A stretch of 64,000 bases of DNA from Nostoc sp. WHI. Lineage in GTDB: Bacteria > Cyanobacteriota > Cyanobacteriia > Cyanobacteriales > Nostocaceae. Positions 45,222 through 53,161 of the stretch are shown in pieces. The position numbers and the translations under genes are program-made. Position 1 is the stretch's first letter. Every line of letters starts with the position of its first letter. The notes beneath the pieces are model-generated. The model saw nothing but the letters and a program-made list of their open reading frames with translations, made no database searches and was not told the DNA's origin. Location: assembly GCF_015714725.1 (NCBI RefSeq), contig NZ_WBKM01000331.1, forward strand, positions 1 to 64,000, in the 5' to 3' direction.

Positions 45222-45553
45222 GATTCAACCTCACTAAATTCACAATTTATAAGGATTAGGACTTACGCATCTGAACAAAAAAATCAGGGCTTTGGGAGTC
45301 GTGGAAATAGCGATCGTATCTCGATTCACTACCTGTAATTTGCTGTAAATCCTATTATTATGAGACTGTTAGCGAATTGATAGGGAGTTTAACCCATCAG
45401 ATCCAATCAATCCTATATTTATTTAATTTCGGTGCGTTTCAACCCACTTTAGCTATTAGCCCGCAATTTATTGTAGGGCGGGAAAACAACGCAAAATCAA
45501 GATTTTAGGGGGTGGGGGGTTTAACCCATCGTGAATTCACCAACAGTCTCTTA
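45222..45553. other. Gap filled with two repeat elements
   Basis: A one-ended ACTTACGCA copy begins at 45258 and a complete MITE-like element fills 45362-45550. They separate two genes that otherwise look like operon members. Confidence 0.55.
45362..45550. mobile_element. MITE-like element with GAGACTGTT ends
   Basis: GAGACTGTTAGCGAATT at the left and the complement of GAGACTGTTGGTGAATT at the right, 189 bp apart. The right end touches the 3' end of the aldose-epimerase-like gene. A single similar end is found near 43202 and a decayed relative near 40900-41060. Confidence 0.65.
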
Positions 45554-46621
45554 TTATTGCTCTACAATTCCATCGGGAGTAATACGTTTTACACCTTCTC
45601 CTTGGTAAGCAACAGCAATTAATTCCGTTTCAATCACTTCGCCTGGTTTCATTGTCAATGCTGTACCGTTTTTAACAGCATTCTTAATCCCAGAAGGAGG
45701 AAAACTAGTGAATGGCTCAAGAGCACAATTATATGTACGCCCATACCAAGGATAATCAGTATGTCCACCGTAAACCTGCCACATCCAAAGATATTTAAAC
45801 AGATCTTTGTCCCAAACCATCCCAAAGCCTACACGTTTTCTTTGATTAGTTAAACCGTACCAACCTTCGGTTAATTCTTTGAAAAAGACGACATCAACCG
45901 ATTCAGTTTCCCTAGAGAGTATAGAGGTAATGTCTTGCATAACTCCGCTACGTCGGTTTTTGACTTGAGGGAAATCATAATCTCCTCCTGGTTCCCACAG
46001 ACCATTTTTATGGTAAGCCATCACTTCAACTTTGGAAGCTGGGGTCTGAACGACGCAACTATCATCCAGGAATGGCTCTCCAATAGCAGGATGATGACCC
46101 CACATAATGGCAAATTCACCTATTGATTCGTTGACAAGACGTTCGTGAATAAACAAAGCAGCAATATCGCGTTTGAGTGACATCGTGCGCTCAAGTATTA
46201 ATGGTGAACGGTAAAGACGTACACGCATATATAAAGTGACTTGTTCTTTAGTGTCTTCAGAGATAGTAGCCTCAAAAGGGAGGAGTGATAATTCACCATG
46301 CAGACCTTGAGAAGCGCCCATATAGGGTTCTGCCGCCCATCCTGCTGAAGGTAATATTTCCTGCCAACCACCGTAGTAGTTATCATGGAAAGCTCCTTCG
46401 GGTAGCGCACTAGTCGCAACAAAGGGGCGTCGCATGGGAATCGGTGATTGCCACATGAAGTCCAAGTTGTAAGGCTTGTAGGTGAAGTCAAAGATGTCTG
46501 CACCTTTTTCCAATAGTATTCCGACCCGCAGTAATTCGTTCTCTAAGTATGCAATTTGCATACTCTTGTAGGTGTAATCCAAACTAATGCGACAACCCTC
46601 TTTTCTTCCGTGCGTGTACAT
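45554..46621 (-). CDS. Aldose-1-epimerase-like (DUF4432-type) protein
   Basis: A 355-aa protein of the galactose-mutarotase-like beta-sandwich fold: LENELLRVGILLEKGADIFDFTY at the start, GGWQEILPSAGW, HGELSLLPFEA, MWGHHPAIGEPFLD and NCALEPFTSFP near the end. Conserved His residues suit a mutarotase-like site, but it belongs to the poorly studied DUF4432-like branch. A start at an inner ATG (46561, MQIAYLENE) is equally possible since neither has a clear ribosome site. It is 36 bp downstream of the SnoaL gene, so they share an operon. Confidence 0.75.
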   Translation of the reverse strand: MYTHGRKEGCRISLDYTYKSMQIAYLENELLRVGILLEKGADIFDFTYKPYNLDFMWQSPIPMRRPFVATSALPEGAFHDNYYGGWQEILPSAGWAAEPYMGASQGLHGELSLLPFEATISEDTKEQVTLYMRVRLYRSPLILERTMSLKRDIAALFIHERLVNESIGEFAIMWGHHPAIGEPFLDDSCVVQTPASKVEVMAYHKNGLWEPGGDYDFPQVKNRRSGVMQDITSILSRETESVDVVFFKELTEGWYGLTNQRKRVGFGMVWDKDLFKYLWMWQVYGGHTDYPWYGRTYNCALEPFTSFPPSGIKNAVKNGTALTMKPGEVIETELIAVAYQGEGVKRITPDGIVEQ

Positions 46622-46657
46622 AAGTTCGACTCTATGTCTTTCTATAAGTTCGGAAGG

Positions 46658-47320
46658 TTATACCTTAACAAGCGACCATTTAGACGATTCTTCAGACCAT
46701 TTGGGGACAAATCCTGCTGCTACACGTTGTTTTCCTTCATCATGTTCGTTGAAGTACTTTTTCATGATGCCTGGTGGAGTTATTTTATGTCCTTGGCTTA
46801 TAGTCAATACAGAAGATGTGCTAGAAACGGGAATGGTCTGGTTAGATACAGGATTCGCATCCATAAAAATCCGCAATTCTGAGAATTTGTCGCCCTCTAA
46901 CCTGAAAATATCGCAGCAAGGAAGTGTGATTACAGAGCCATCCTTGCGCCAGTAAATCACATCCATTTCAACGAATACTACCTCACCAACTTCCCACGTC
47001 ATCTTAATTTCGTGGTATAAAGCAGAAACCTGATTGAAAAATGCATCCACAGATTGCTTGATGGTAGCCTTAGTAAAACATGGCGCATAGTTGCCAAACT
47101 GATACACTGGGGTATCGGTAAAGAATTCAATAAATCCTTCCGAGTCAAATGCTTCGCCTCTAGCAAATAAGCGCGTTACAATCTCTGACGCTGTTCCTGG
47201 TAGTCTCTGTGAAATATTTCTTTTCTGGTCTGAAGTTTCACTAAAAACGCTATTATTTGAAACTGAGAGTTCGGACTCGATATTATGTTTATCGTTGGAG
47301 AGAGAAAGTTGAACGCCCAT
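46658..47320 (-). CDS. SnoaL/NTF2-like protein, paralogue of the fusion's C-terminal domain
   Basis: The 220-aa protein is closely like the C-terminal domain of the six-domain fusion: both read ARGEAFDSEGF or SRGEAFDSEGF, FFTDTPVYQFGN, YHEIKMTWEVG or YHDIKMMWEVG, VIYWRKDGSVITLPC and KFSELRIFMD. Even the C-terminal tails (TPPGIMKKYF, FVPKWS) match. The first 60 residues are low in order and unique. SnoaL-type domains bind or cyclise polyketide- or steroid-like molecules. It seems to be a stand-alone copy that arose by duplication. Confidence 0.85.
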   Translation of the reverse strand: MGVQLSLSNDKHNIESELSVSNNSVFSETSDQKRNISQRLPGTASEIVTRLFARGEAFDSEGFIEFFTDTPVYQFGNYAPCFTKATIKQSVDAFFNQVSALYHEIKMTWEVGEVVFVEMDVIYWRKDGSVITLPCCDIFRLEGDKFSELRIFMDANPVSNQTIPVSSTSSVLTISQGHKITPPGIMKKYFNEHDEGKQRVAAGFVPKWSEESSKWSLVKV

Positions 47321-47402
47321 AACAAAAACTATTTCCTTCTTCAGTTGATTGATTGGATCGATACTTGTGATTAACCCCGCCTGAAGCTAAATTATCAATG
47401 CT

Positions 47403-47906
47403 CTATGTAAGAGTCACAAACCTAGAATTAGGATTTGTAATCCTCACCAAAGAACTGAAGTAGCTTTTCAACCAGGTACTCTGGACGTTCTTCAGGAATA
47501 AAATGTCCGCAGCCTTCAATTGGGGTACAAGAAGCTGAATTACCCGCACCATAGAAATCACGTTAGCGTTATAGACTTTAGCCCATTCCTCTGGCTTACT
47601 ATCAATCCAGCTGTGGTCTTCGTATGAGCCAGCATTATTGACCAAAATTTCCACACCATCAAGAGTTGATAGTATTTTTTGGGCGACTTGACTTGCGCCT
47701 TCATTGGTTGTCAAATCTCCAATAGCAACAACAGCTTGTCCGCCATTTTTACTGATCTCTTGAGCCACTTTATTGGCTTGCTCTTCCTTTCGTCCGTGTA
47801 TGACAACGATCGCACCTTCTTTTGCTAAAGCTTTAGCGATCGCTGCACCAAGCCCACTACTACTACCAGTAATAAGAACTCGCTTATCACGTAAATGTAA
47901 ATCCAT
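47403..47906 (-). pseudogene. SDR truncated and joined to an alpha/beta-hydrolase tail
   Basis: From 47906 the protein is a normal SDR: VLITGSSSGLGAAIAKALA, VVIHGRKEEQA, LVNNAGSYEDHSW and NANVISMVRVIQL. After about 130 residues it runs into DNA that in another frame encodes IEGCGHFIPEERPEYL and VEKLLQFFGEDYK, the end of an alpha/beta-hydrolase; the SDR frame then reads nonsense to a stop. The catalytic Y-x3-K is therefore missing. The junction is near 47520. It is the first gene behind the palindrome at 47946-47968. Confidence 0.8.
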
Positions 47907-47945
47907 GAACTGACCTCATGGTTATATTTTTGTAGCCTCTATAAC

Positions 47946-47968
47946 TTTGTTCCATATTATGGAACAAA
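47946..47968. promoter_or_regulatory. Perfect 11-bp inverted repeat, operator candidate
   Basis: TTTGTTCCATA, one T, and the exact complement. It stands 40 bases before the first start codon of the minus-strand array (47906). Length, symmetry and place fit the binding site of a dimeric regulator; no regulator gene is next to it. I saw no second copy in the window. Confidence 0.65.
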
Positions 47969-48640
47969 TAAGACGAACCTTAGGTCGACTAATATTTTAA
48001 TGAACCGATAAGATGTCTCTATTCAACTTTGTAGTAATTCTCAGTCACGAGAATCTGTGTTGAATTTATCTATTCTGAAAAATAATCACCATCAAAGTTC
48101 AGTATTTTAAGAATAAACTTATAATATTTTATTACAAAGTCTTAAACGTAAGGTTCAGTTTATAGCGGTTCCCATTCAGATGCGGTACAATGTCATACTC
48201 CAGGGTGTCGTAGGGGCAAGGCATACCTTGCCCCTACGGATGTACCTTACGTAAAGGAGAACTGCTATATCTCCAATTTTAACTACATAATGGTTAGAAA
48301 ACACAGATATAAAAAAGAATACAGTACAAATAAAATATTTTTTAAGTATGATGAAACCGAAGTTAGTAATTTTTAGTAAAAGTAGCAATTTTTACTCATG
48401 ATTGAAACCTAGATATATTAAGAAAACAAGCAAAACGATGTAAAAGTCTCTCTGTATATATAAGGCTTTCTTGGGTGTTTTTTGTCTAAGTTCCACTATC
48501 AGCTACTGGCTTCAGTAATTTTTCCAAAAATTAAAGCATCTTAAGTTACTTTTTCCGTAAAAGCATAAGTTTTTCTTAAAATCGTGAACTTGACTGGTTA
48601 AATTTACGAAAAATAGTCAAAGTAAATTTACATCTTAATT
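47969..48640. other. Divergent intergenic region
   Basis: AT-rich, with a MITE at 48161-48269. It must hold the promoters of the minus-strand array and of the plus-strand SnoaL gene. No gene seen. Confidence 0.5.
48161..48269. mobile_element. MITE-like element, TATAGCGGTTC family
   Basis: Ends TATAGCGGTTCCCATT and GGAGAACTGCTATA; an inner palindrome with GTAGGGGCAAGGCA and complement. It is the same type as 52337-52440. Confidence 0.75.
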
Positions 48641-49066
48641 ATGAAAGTTTCAATGTCAAATTTAGCGGTTAAATCAACTAAAACACAAATAATTAAAACT
48701 CTGTTTGAAGCACTGGAATCTGTACCAAATTCTCCAATCGAGTCCTCAGAAAAATATGTTACTTTCCTCACCGAAAGCGCAAAATTTAGGTTTGGAAACT
48801 TAGATACTTTAGTTGGACACAAAGCCATCAAGGACTCTTTAGTTGATTTTTGCCAACAAGTAAAGAGTATATATCACGACATCAAGGAAGAATGGGAGAT
48901 TGGAGATGTGGTATTCCTAAAGATGGAAGTTACTTACTACCGTCTTGATGGCATTGCCGTGACACTTCCTGTGATGGATTTCATTCAATTTAAAGGTGAC
49001 TTAATCCAAGAACTGCAAATTTTCATGGACATTAATCCAGTATTTGCCTCATTGGGTAAAGGCTAA
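48641..49066 (+). CDS. SnoaL/NTF2-like protein
   Basis: The 141-aa protein is a single SnoaL-like domain related to, but clearly diverged from, the SnoaL parts of the minus-strand array: KYVTFLTESAKFRFGN, IYHDIKEEWEIGDVVFLKMEVTYYRLDGIAVTLPVMD and QELQIFMDINPVF. The latter ending matches FMDVNPVF in the fusion protein. It is transcribed away from that array from a shared intergenic region, so it may be co-regulated. It may also start at the second ATG (MSNLA, residue 5). Confidence 0.8.
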   Translation: MKVSMSNLAVKSTKTQIIKTLFEALESVPNSPIESSEKYVTFLTESAKFRFGNLDTLVGHKAIKDSLVDFCQQVKSIYHDIKEEWEIGDVVFLKMEVTYYRLDGIAVTLPVMDFIQFKGDLIQELQIFMDINPVFASLGKG

Positions 49067-49139
49067 AAGTTTGGGAGTATCCCAAATGTGCAATATCTGC
49101 CAGTTGCGTAAGTTCTAAAACCATAAAAATACTTTCCAA

Positions 49140-49172
49140 AAAATTTGAGCCAATTTTATTGGCTCAAATTTT
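49140..49172 (+). terminator. Hairpin past the SnoaL gene
   Basis: Fifteen-base arms (AAAATTTGAGCCAAT and complement) around a TTT loop, 74 bp after the stop codon. The 3' arm ends in TTTT. Confidence 0.75.
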
Positions 49173-49387
49173 AAACACAGTGTAATAAATTGTCAAATTT
49201 GTTGTAAGACAAACAAAAGTTCCTGGTTTCTATATTCATGGGCGATTCCCCGACCAATTATGGCTTTCGTTATTTAGCCTAGATTATTCTCTTCATAGAG
49301 TCATGAAAGCTATTTACGAGCGATCGCCATTATTAATAAAATCAACAAGTCAAATCTTCTTCCCTTTTGCCTTACTTCATAGTTCTA

Positions 49388-50035
49388 TTAACGGCGTAAC
49401 ACTTTTAACGCGACGTTTGGGAACATGCCTGTTACAACAGCCATTTGCACCCAAATAGTCGCCAAAGACTCTAAAGTGCGTGCTGTTTTGAGTGGTCCGG
49501 CATCGATAGCTTCGTACCCGCTCTCCTTGATTAGTTCCGCAGTCACGTACTTAGCCTGTTCGTCATCACCACAATAGAAAACACTCGCCTGCTCGGAACC
49601 AAACTGCCGCGATTCAGATTCCAAAATCTCTGCAAATGTCAGGTTAAACGCTTCTACTACTTTGGCTGTTGGAACCAACTGGGCAATTGTTTCCGCAGCA
49701 GAAATTTCTAAGAATGCTGTTATACCTGTCGTTAATCCCTCAAAATCCGGTTTCAGAGGACTGACACATGTGATCAGTACTTTGCCATCGAGTGACCCGG
49801 CAGCACTGAGCGCATCCTCTACTGCCACCCACGGCACCGCAAGAAAAATTACTTCTCCAAACTGTGCCGCTTCAGCAGGCGTACCAACTAAAGCGCTGGG
49901 AGCGATGGAATCAACAAGAGCACGGAGATTGTTTGGCTCACGGGAGTAGCTGAATAGCACTTTGTGACCTTTGTTGCTCCAGATTTTTCCCAAGGCTCTG
50001 CCCATATTTCCTGAACCAATAATTCCAATATTCAT
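49388..50035 (-). CDS. NADPH-dependent F420-reductase-like oxidoreductase
   Basis: A 215-aa Rossmann protein of the NADP-oxidoreductase, coenzyme F420-dependent group: MNIGIIGSGNMGRALG at the start, SYSREP, EVIFLAVPWVAVEDAL and VVEAFNLTFAEIL. It starts at the ATG at 50035, with AAGGAG six bases upstream. Cyanobacterial members usually act without F420 on unknown substrates. The gene is 27 bp downstream of the ScyD/ScyE-like gene in the same direction, so the two are likely one operon. Confidence 0.83.
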   Translation of the reverse strand: MNIGIIGSGNMGRALGKIWSNKGHKVLFSYSREPNNLRALVDSIAPSALVGTPAEAAQFGEVIFLAVPWVAVEDALSAAGSLDGKVLITCVSPLKPDFEGLTTGITAFLEISAAETIAQLVPTAKVVEAFNLTFAEILESESRQFGSEQASVFYCGDDEQAKYVTAELIKESGYEAIDAGPLKTARTLESLATIWVQMAVVTGMFPNVALKVLRR

Positions 50036-50062
50036 GCAATCTCCTTCGATCAATTACAAAAT

Positions 50063-51280
50063 TTAACTTACAATCTTAATCTTGACTACTTGCCCAATTC
50101 CAGCATATGAGCCGTAGTTTGAAACATAGATGGCTCCATCTGTACCAATAGTCATAGCGGTTGGGAAAACTAGCCCATCGCTAACCAGAGTCTTACGTTG
50201 CCCAGAAGGTGACAAATGAATAAGTATTCCGGTTGGGTCACCTGACAACAGAGAGTGGAAGGCGTATTCGAGAACATATAGACCGCCGTCAGGGGCGGTA
50301 GCGATATCTATTATTTGAGTGAAACCCTCAGCATAAACTTGTGGCGCTTGACCTCGCTTCAAGCGGAAGATACGTGCAACATTTTCTAAGAAAGGAAATC
50401 CAGAGAATTCACCTACGTAGTAGGCTCCGTCTAAACCAAGTGTGATAGCTGTAGGTACTGATTGCACGGGGAAATCTATGTTGGGAAAGTAACGGGGATT
50501 AAAAACAGCCTCTGTTGAGATATCCCCCTTTTGATTCACGCGTAGAAGATCGTTAGCACCTCCATCAACGACCAAAGTATCGTTGCCTTGGATTAAAAGA
50601 GAGCAGGGATCACTAACCAGATCGTCATTAGATGGATTTGCCTGTGATTCATACTGTGCGAAATCGGCGATTTTTTTGATCGACACGACTTTACCCTTTG
50701 GGGTTAAGTTTATCTTGAGAAGTGAAGGTAGATTTGCACCAGCTTCACCCAGGTTGCTTCGATAAATTGGATTAGTAGCATAACCAAGGACAATATAAGC
50801 ATCTCCCTTTCGATCAAATGCTATGTCACTAACACCGAAAGTTTGGCTGCTGCCATTGACAGACGGCGTTAGCTGGGTACCTCTCGTCTCTACTGTTATC
50901 GATGGCAAATCGGTGATGATCCGTTCTTGGACTCCTTGATAAAGGCGAGTCACTGAGCCATGCGAGCCGAAATCTAAAATCACACCTGGCGCTGGTCCCG
51001 GAATTTCTATTCCTTGCTCATTTATACCAGCTTCTGTAATATAAAGTGCGCCGTCAGACTTGAAAGCAAGTCCTCGGGGATTATTAAGGTTTCTAGCAAC
51101 TACGCTCATCTTTACTTGCGAGTTGGTAGATGTAAGGCTTTCCTGTGCATTTACAGTTGGTATTAGCACCCCAGAAACTAGCATAGGTACTGCGACTGCT
51201 AAACCTAGAGACAGTAAAGATATTAACAATAGCTTGCTAGTCTTTTTTTCAACCCAATGATACCATCTCGACATTTTCAT
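50063..51280 (-). CDS. ScyD/ScyE-family exported NHL-repeat protein
   Basis: The 405-aa protein has a signal peptide (hydrophobic core LLLISLLSLGLAVAVPMLVSG, cut near VNAQ) and a beta-propeller built from NHL-like repeats: NNPRGLAFKSDGALYITEAG, VSDIAFDRKGDAYIVLG, TAITLGLDGAYYVGEF and TAMTIGTDGAIYVSNYG. This arrangement defines the ScyD/ScyE family, first named in the scytonemin sunscreen cluster; members are periplasmic or extracellular. No scytonemin genes (scyA-C) are in the window, so this is a stand-alone relative. A reductase gene follows 27 bp downstream. Confidence 0.88.
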   Translation of the reverse strand: MKMSRWYHWVEKKTSKLLLISLLSLGLAVAVPMLVSGVLIPTVNAQESLTSTNSQVKMSVVARNLNNPRGLAFKSDGALYITEAGINEQGIEIPGPAPGVILDFGSHGSVTRLYQGVQERIITDLPSITVETRGTQLTPSVNGSSQTFGVSDIAFDRKGDAYIVLGYATNPIYRSNLGEAGANLPSLLKINLTPKGKVVSIKKIADFAQYESQANPSNDDLVSDPCSLLIQGNDTLVVDGGANDLLRVNQKGDISTEAVFNPRYFPNIDFPVQSVPTAITLGLDGAYYVGEFSGFPFLENVARIFRLKRGQAPQVYAEGFTQIIDIATAPDGGLYVLEYAFHSLLSGDPTGILIHLSPSGQRKTLVSDGLVFPTAMTIGTDGAIYVSNYGSYAGIGQVVKIKIVS

Positions 51281-51500
51281 GTTCTTTTTAAGGTGATAAA
51301 AATTTTATATTCAGGATGTATCTCGTTTGACTTGGTTAAACATGTATTGCTTTTATTGTTGTTATGAAAAATCTTCTATTCACGTGTAAACTTTACAGTT
51401 TTGGTTATCACTAACTGGAATTCGAGTATCCGTGCTATGGATTTATTTTTCGTTATTGTTTGATCTTTGCTTTTGATAACAGATTGTTTCGCCCTAATGT
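51281..51500. other. Intergenic region
   Basis: The 220 bp between the CDSG-type iron-sulfur gene and the ScyD/ScyE gene are AT-rich; nothing recognisable is seen apart from the presumed promoter of the latter. Confidence 0.4.
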
Positions 51501-51782
51501 TTATAGATTATGGTGAGAACCGTCACAAAATGGAGCCTTATTCGTGTATTTACACTGACAAATAGCAACGCGCTGTTTTTCCGTAATCTCAAATTTAATT
51601 GGTTTGAATCCAGTTCCTTTATGAGCACCATTACAGAAAGGTTGATTACTGGAGTACCCAGATTTGCACCAGAGATATGTACCAGGTTCCAGTTCCATTA
51701 CTATTGGTTTTTTGTCAACGATAATAGGTTCATTTGGAATAGGTTCATTTGGTTCTTGATTGACCGATATTGTTTCACTCAT
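51501..51782 (-). CDS. CDGSH iron-sulfur domain protein with one altered ligand
   Basis: The protein (93 aa from the ATG at 51782, AAGGAG upstream) has two CDGSH-type zinc-finger-like motifs that bind 2Fe-2S clusters by three Cys and one His. The second motif, CQCKYTNKAPFCDGSH, is complete. The first, CKSGYSSNQPFCNGAH, has Ser where the second Cys should be and CNGAH for CDGSH, so it probably cannot bind a normal cluster. The N-terminal 25 residues carry a PNEPIPNEPI repeat. Function is likely electron transfer or redox sensing. The upstream extension of the frame is MITE sequence. Confidence 0.87.
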   Translation of the reverse strand: MSETISVNQEPNEPIPNEPIIVDKKPIVMELEPGTYLWCKSGYSSNQPFCNGAHKGTGFKPIKFEITEKQRVAICQCKYTNKAPFCDGSHHNL

Positions 51783-51847
51783 CGTGTTCTCCTTATTAAG
51801 GTGTGATTGATTAGAAACTGTCTTTGTGTGTTGAATAAGAACGTCGA

Positions 51848-51945
51848 TATAGCGGTTCTCGGTTGAGTGAGGTACAAGAATCCCACCCCCTACCCGCAAG
51901 CAATGCGGGGAGTACGATGTACTCATGTGATTAGGAAACGCTATA
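51848..51945. mobile_element. MITE-like element, TATAGCGGTTC family, type 2
   Basis: Ends TATAGCGGTTCTCGG and GGAAACGCTATA; the inside (GAGTGAGGTACAAGAA, CCCACCCCC) matches 52595-52692 more than the type-1 copies. Confidence 0.75.
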
Positions 51946-52336
51946 TAAGCAGCAATAAAGCCATAAACAGACATGCCTTAATCAGTTTTTGTGTCCAGCT
52001 AGTTTGTTAAACTGCCTTAACCAAGATAAATAATTCTTGACTTTTTCTCAATTTTTGAGTATGGAAGATCGATAAATTAAGGATAAATTTAAGAATATAG
52101 ATTTAAAAAAATGCAAAATTCTGGGACTGGAGTTTAGTGGTTCATGAATTTAACAGGCTAACCACATCACAATGATTATCATTCTTGAATAAATGGTATT
52201 TCTTGAGTTTCTTTTGGATAATTTATTCTTTGGAAGTCCCCTTATAGGGGTTCTCACTCGTATGAAGTACACAAAAACCTTTACCCAACAAGAGATTTAG
52301 TTCTAAGAGTGGACATCACCTAGACAATAAACGCTA

Positions 52337-52440
52337 TATAACGGTTCCCACTTAGATGCGGTACAACATTATGTTGCGAGTAGGGGCACGGCAGTGCCGT
52401 GTCCCTACGAGTGTACCTCACGTAAACGAGAACCGCTATA
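52337..52440. mobile_element. MITE-like element, TATAGCGGTTC family, type 1
   Basis: Ends TATAACGGTTCCCACT and CGAGAACCGCTATA; same layout as 48161-48269, with an inner GTAGGGGCACGGCA palindrome. Confidence 0.75.
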
Positions 52441-52594
52441 ACAGCCTTAACTTCAGTAATAACGTGTATATCTTTGGTGGTTAAGATAGGCTTGAAACTA
52501 AATAATAATAACCATAGGACTCCGATTTGGTTTTTGAAATCCACGTAGGGTGTGTTGACAGAAAGTAAGCCATTATTCTAAGCTTTCAGTGCTT

Positions 52595-52692
52595 TATAGC
52601 AGTTCTAGGTTGAGTGAGGTACAAGAACCCAACCCCCGCCTCGCAAGCGAGGCGGGGGCTACGATTAACTTATGTGATTAGGAAACGCTATA
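52595..52692. mobile_element. MITE-like element, TATAGCGGTTC family, type 2
   Basis: Ends TATAGCAGTTCTAGG and GGAAACGCTATA; inner CCCCGCCTCGC hairpin. Sister copy of 51848-51945. Confidence 0.75.
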
Positions 52693-53161
52693 TGCTCCCC
52701 TAACACACCCTACAAGACTACTTAAGATTTTTTCAAAAACAATTTATGATTCCTATATACTATTTCTTTTCTTTAATACCATATACCACAGTAAGGCAGC
52801 AATTCTAAATTTAAGAATTGACAAGGGACATACAGCAATCAGTCCAAACTACGTGAAGAATGTATTTGACGAACTGCTCCCAAAGAAAGAGCTAATGATT
52901 GAAGTGTTGGGTTTTGCCATTCTCCTCGGATAATTACATACTGCGATCGCCAAGCAGACTTGTTTGAACCTAGTGGGATCGCGTAGTTAGGCGATGACCT
53001 CTGTAGTAGGCAAAGGATGTGTGAATTAACACAAAAAAAGGCTTCCATTACATCTTTCTTTGCTTGTCAGAGTCTCACATTTAAAGAAATTTGGCTTCAT
53101 TCCTGAGAATATCTTTTTCCTAGTCAAGGTGCAATGAGCAAAAGCTTAAGGAAACTAAATC

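Larger units (their letters stand above)
51783..53161. other. Repeat-rich gap of 1.4 kb
   Basis: It contains three TATAGCGGTTC-family elements (51848-51945, 52337-52440, 52595-52692), the inverted copy of the 42.7-kb scrap (52437-52515), and an unrecognised minus-strand frame at 52839-53048 (AIPLGSNKSAWRSQYVIIRG). No intact gene is supported. Confidence 0.6.

Noticed and set aside
47403-47906. Complete SDR gene
   Set aside because: The C-terminal 38 residues are a wrong-frame reading of an alpha/beta-hydrolase tail and the catalytic Y-x3-K is missing.
52839-53048. 69-codon minus-strand frame containing AIPLGSNKSAWRSQYVIIRG
   Set aside because: Could be a gene scrap, but I do not recognise it and it lacks a clear start signal; left as part of the gap.
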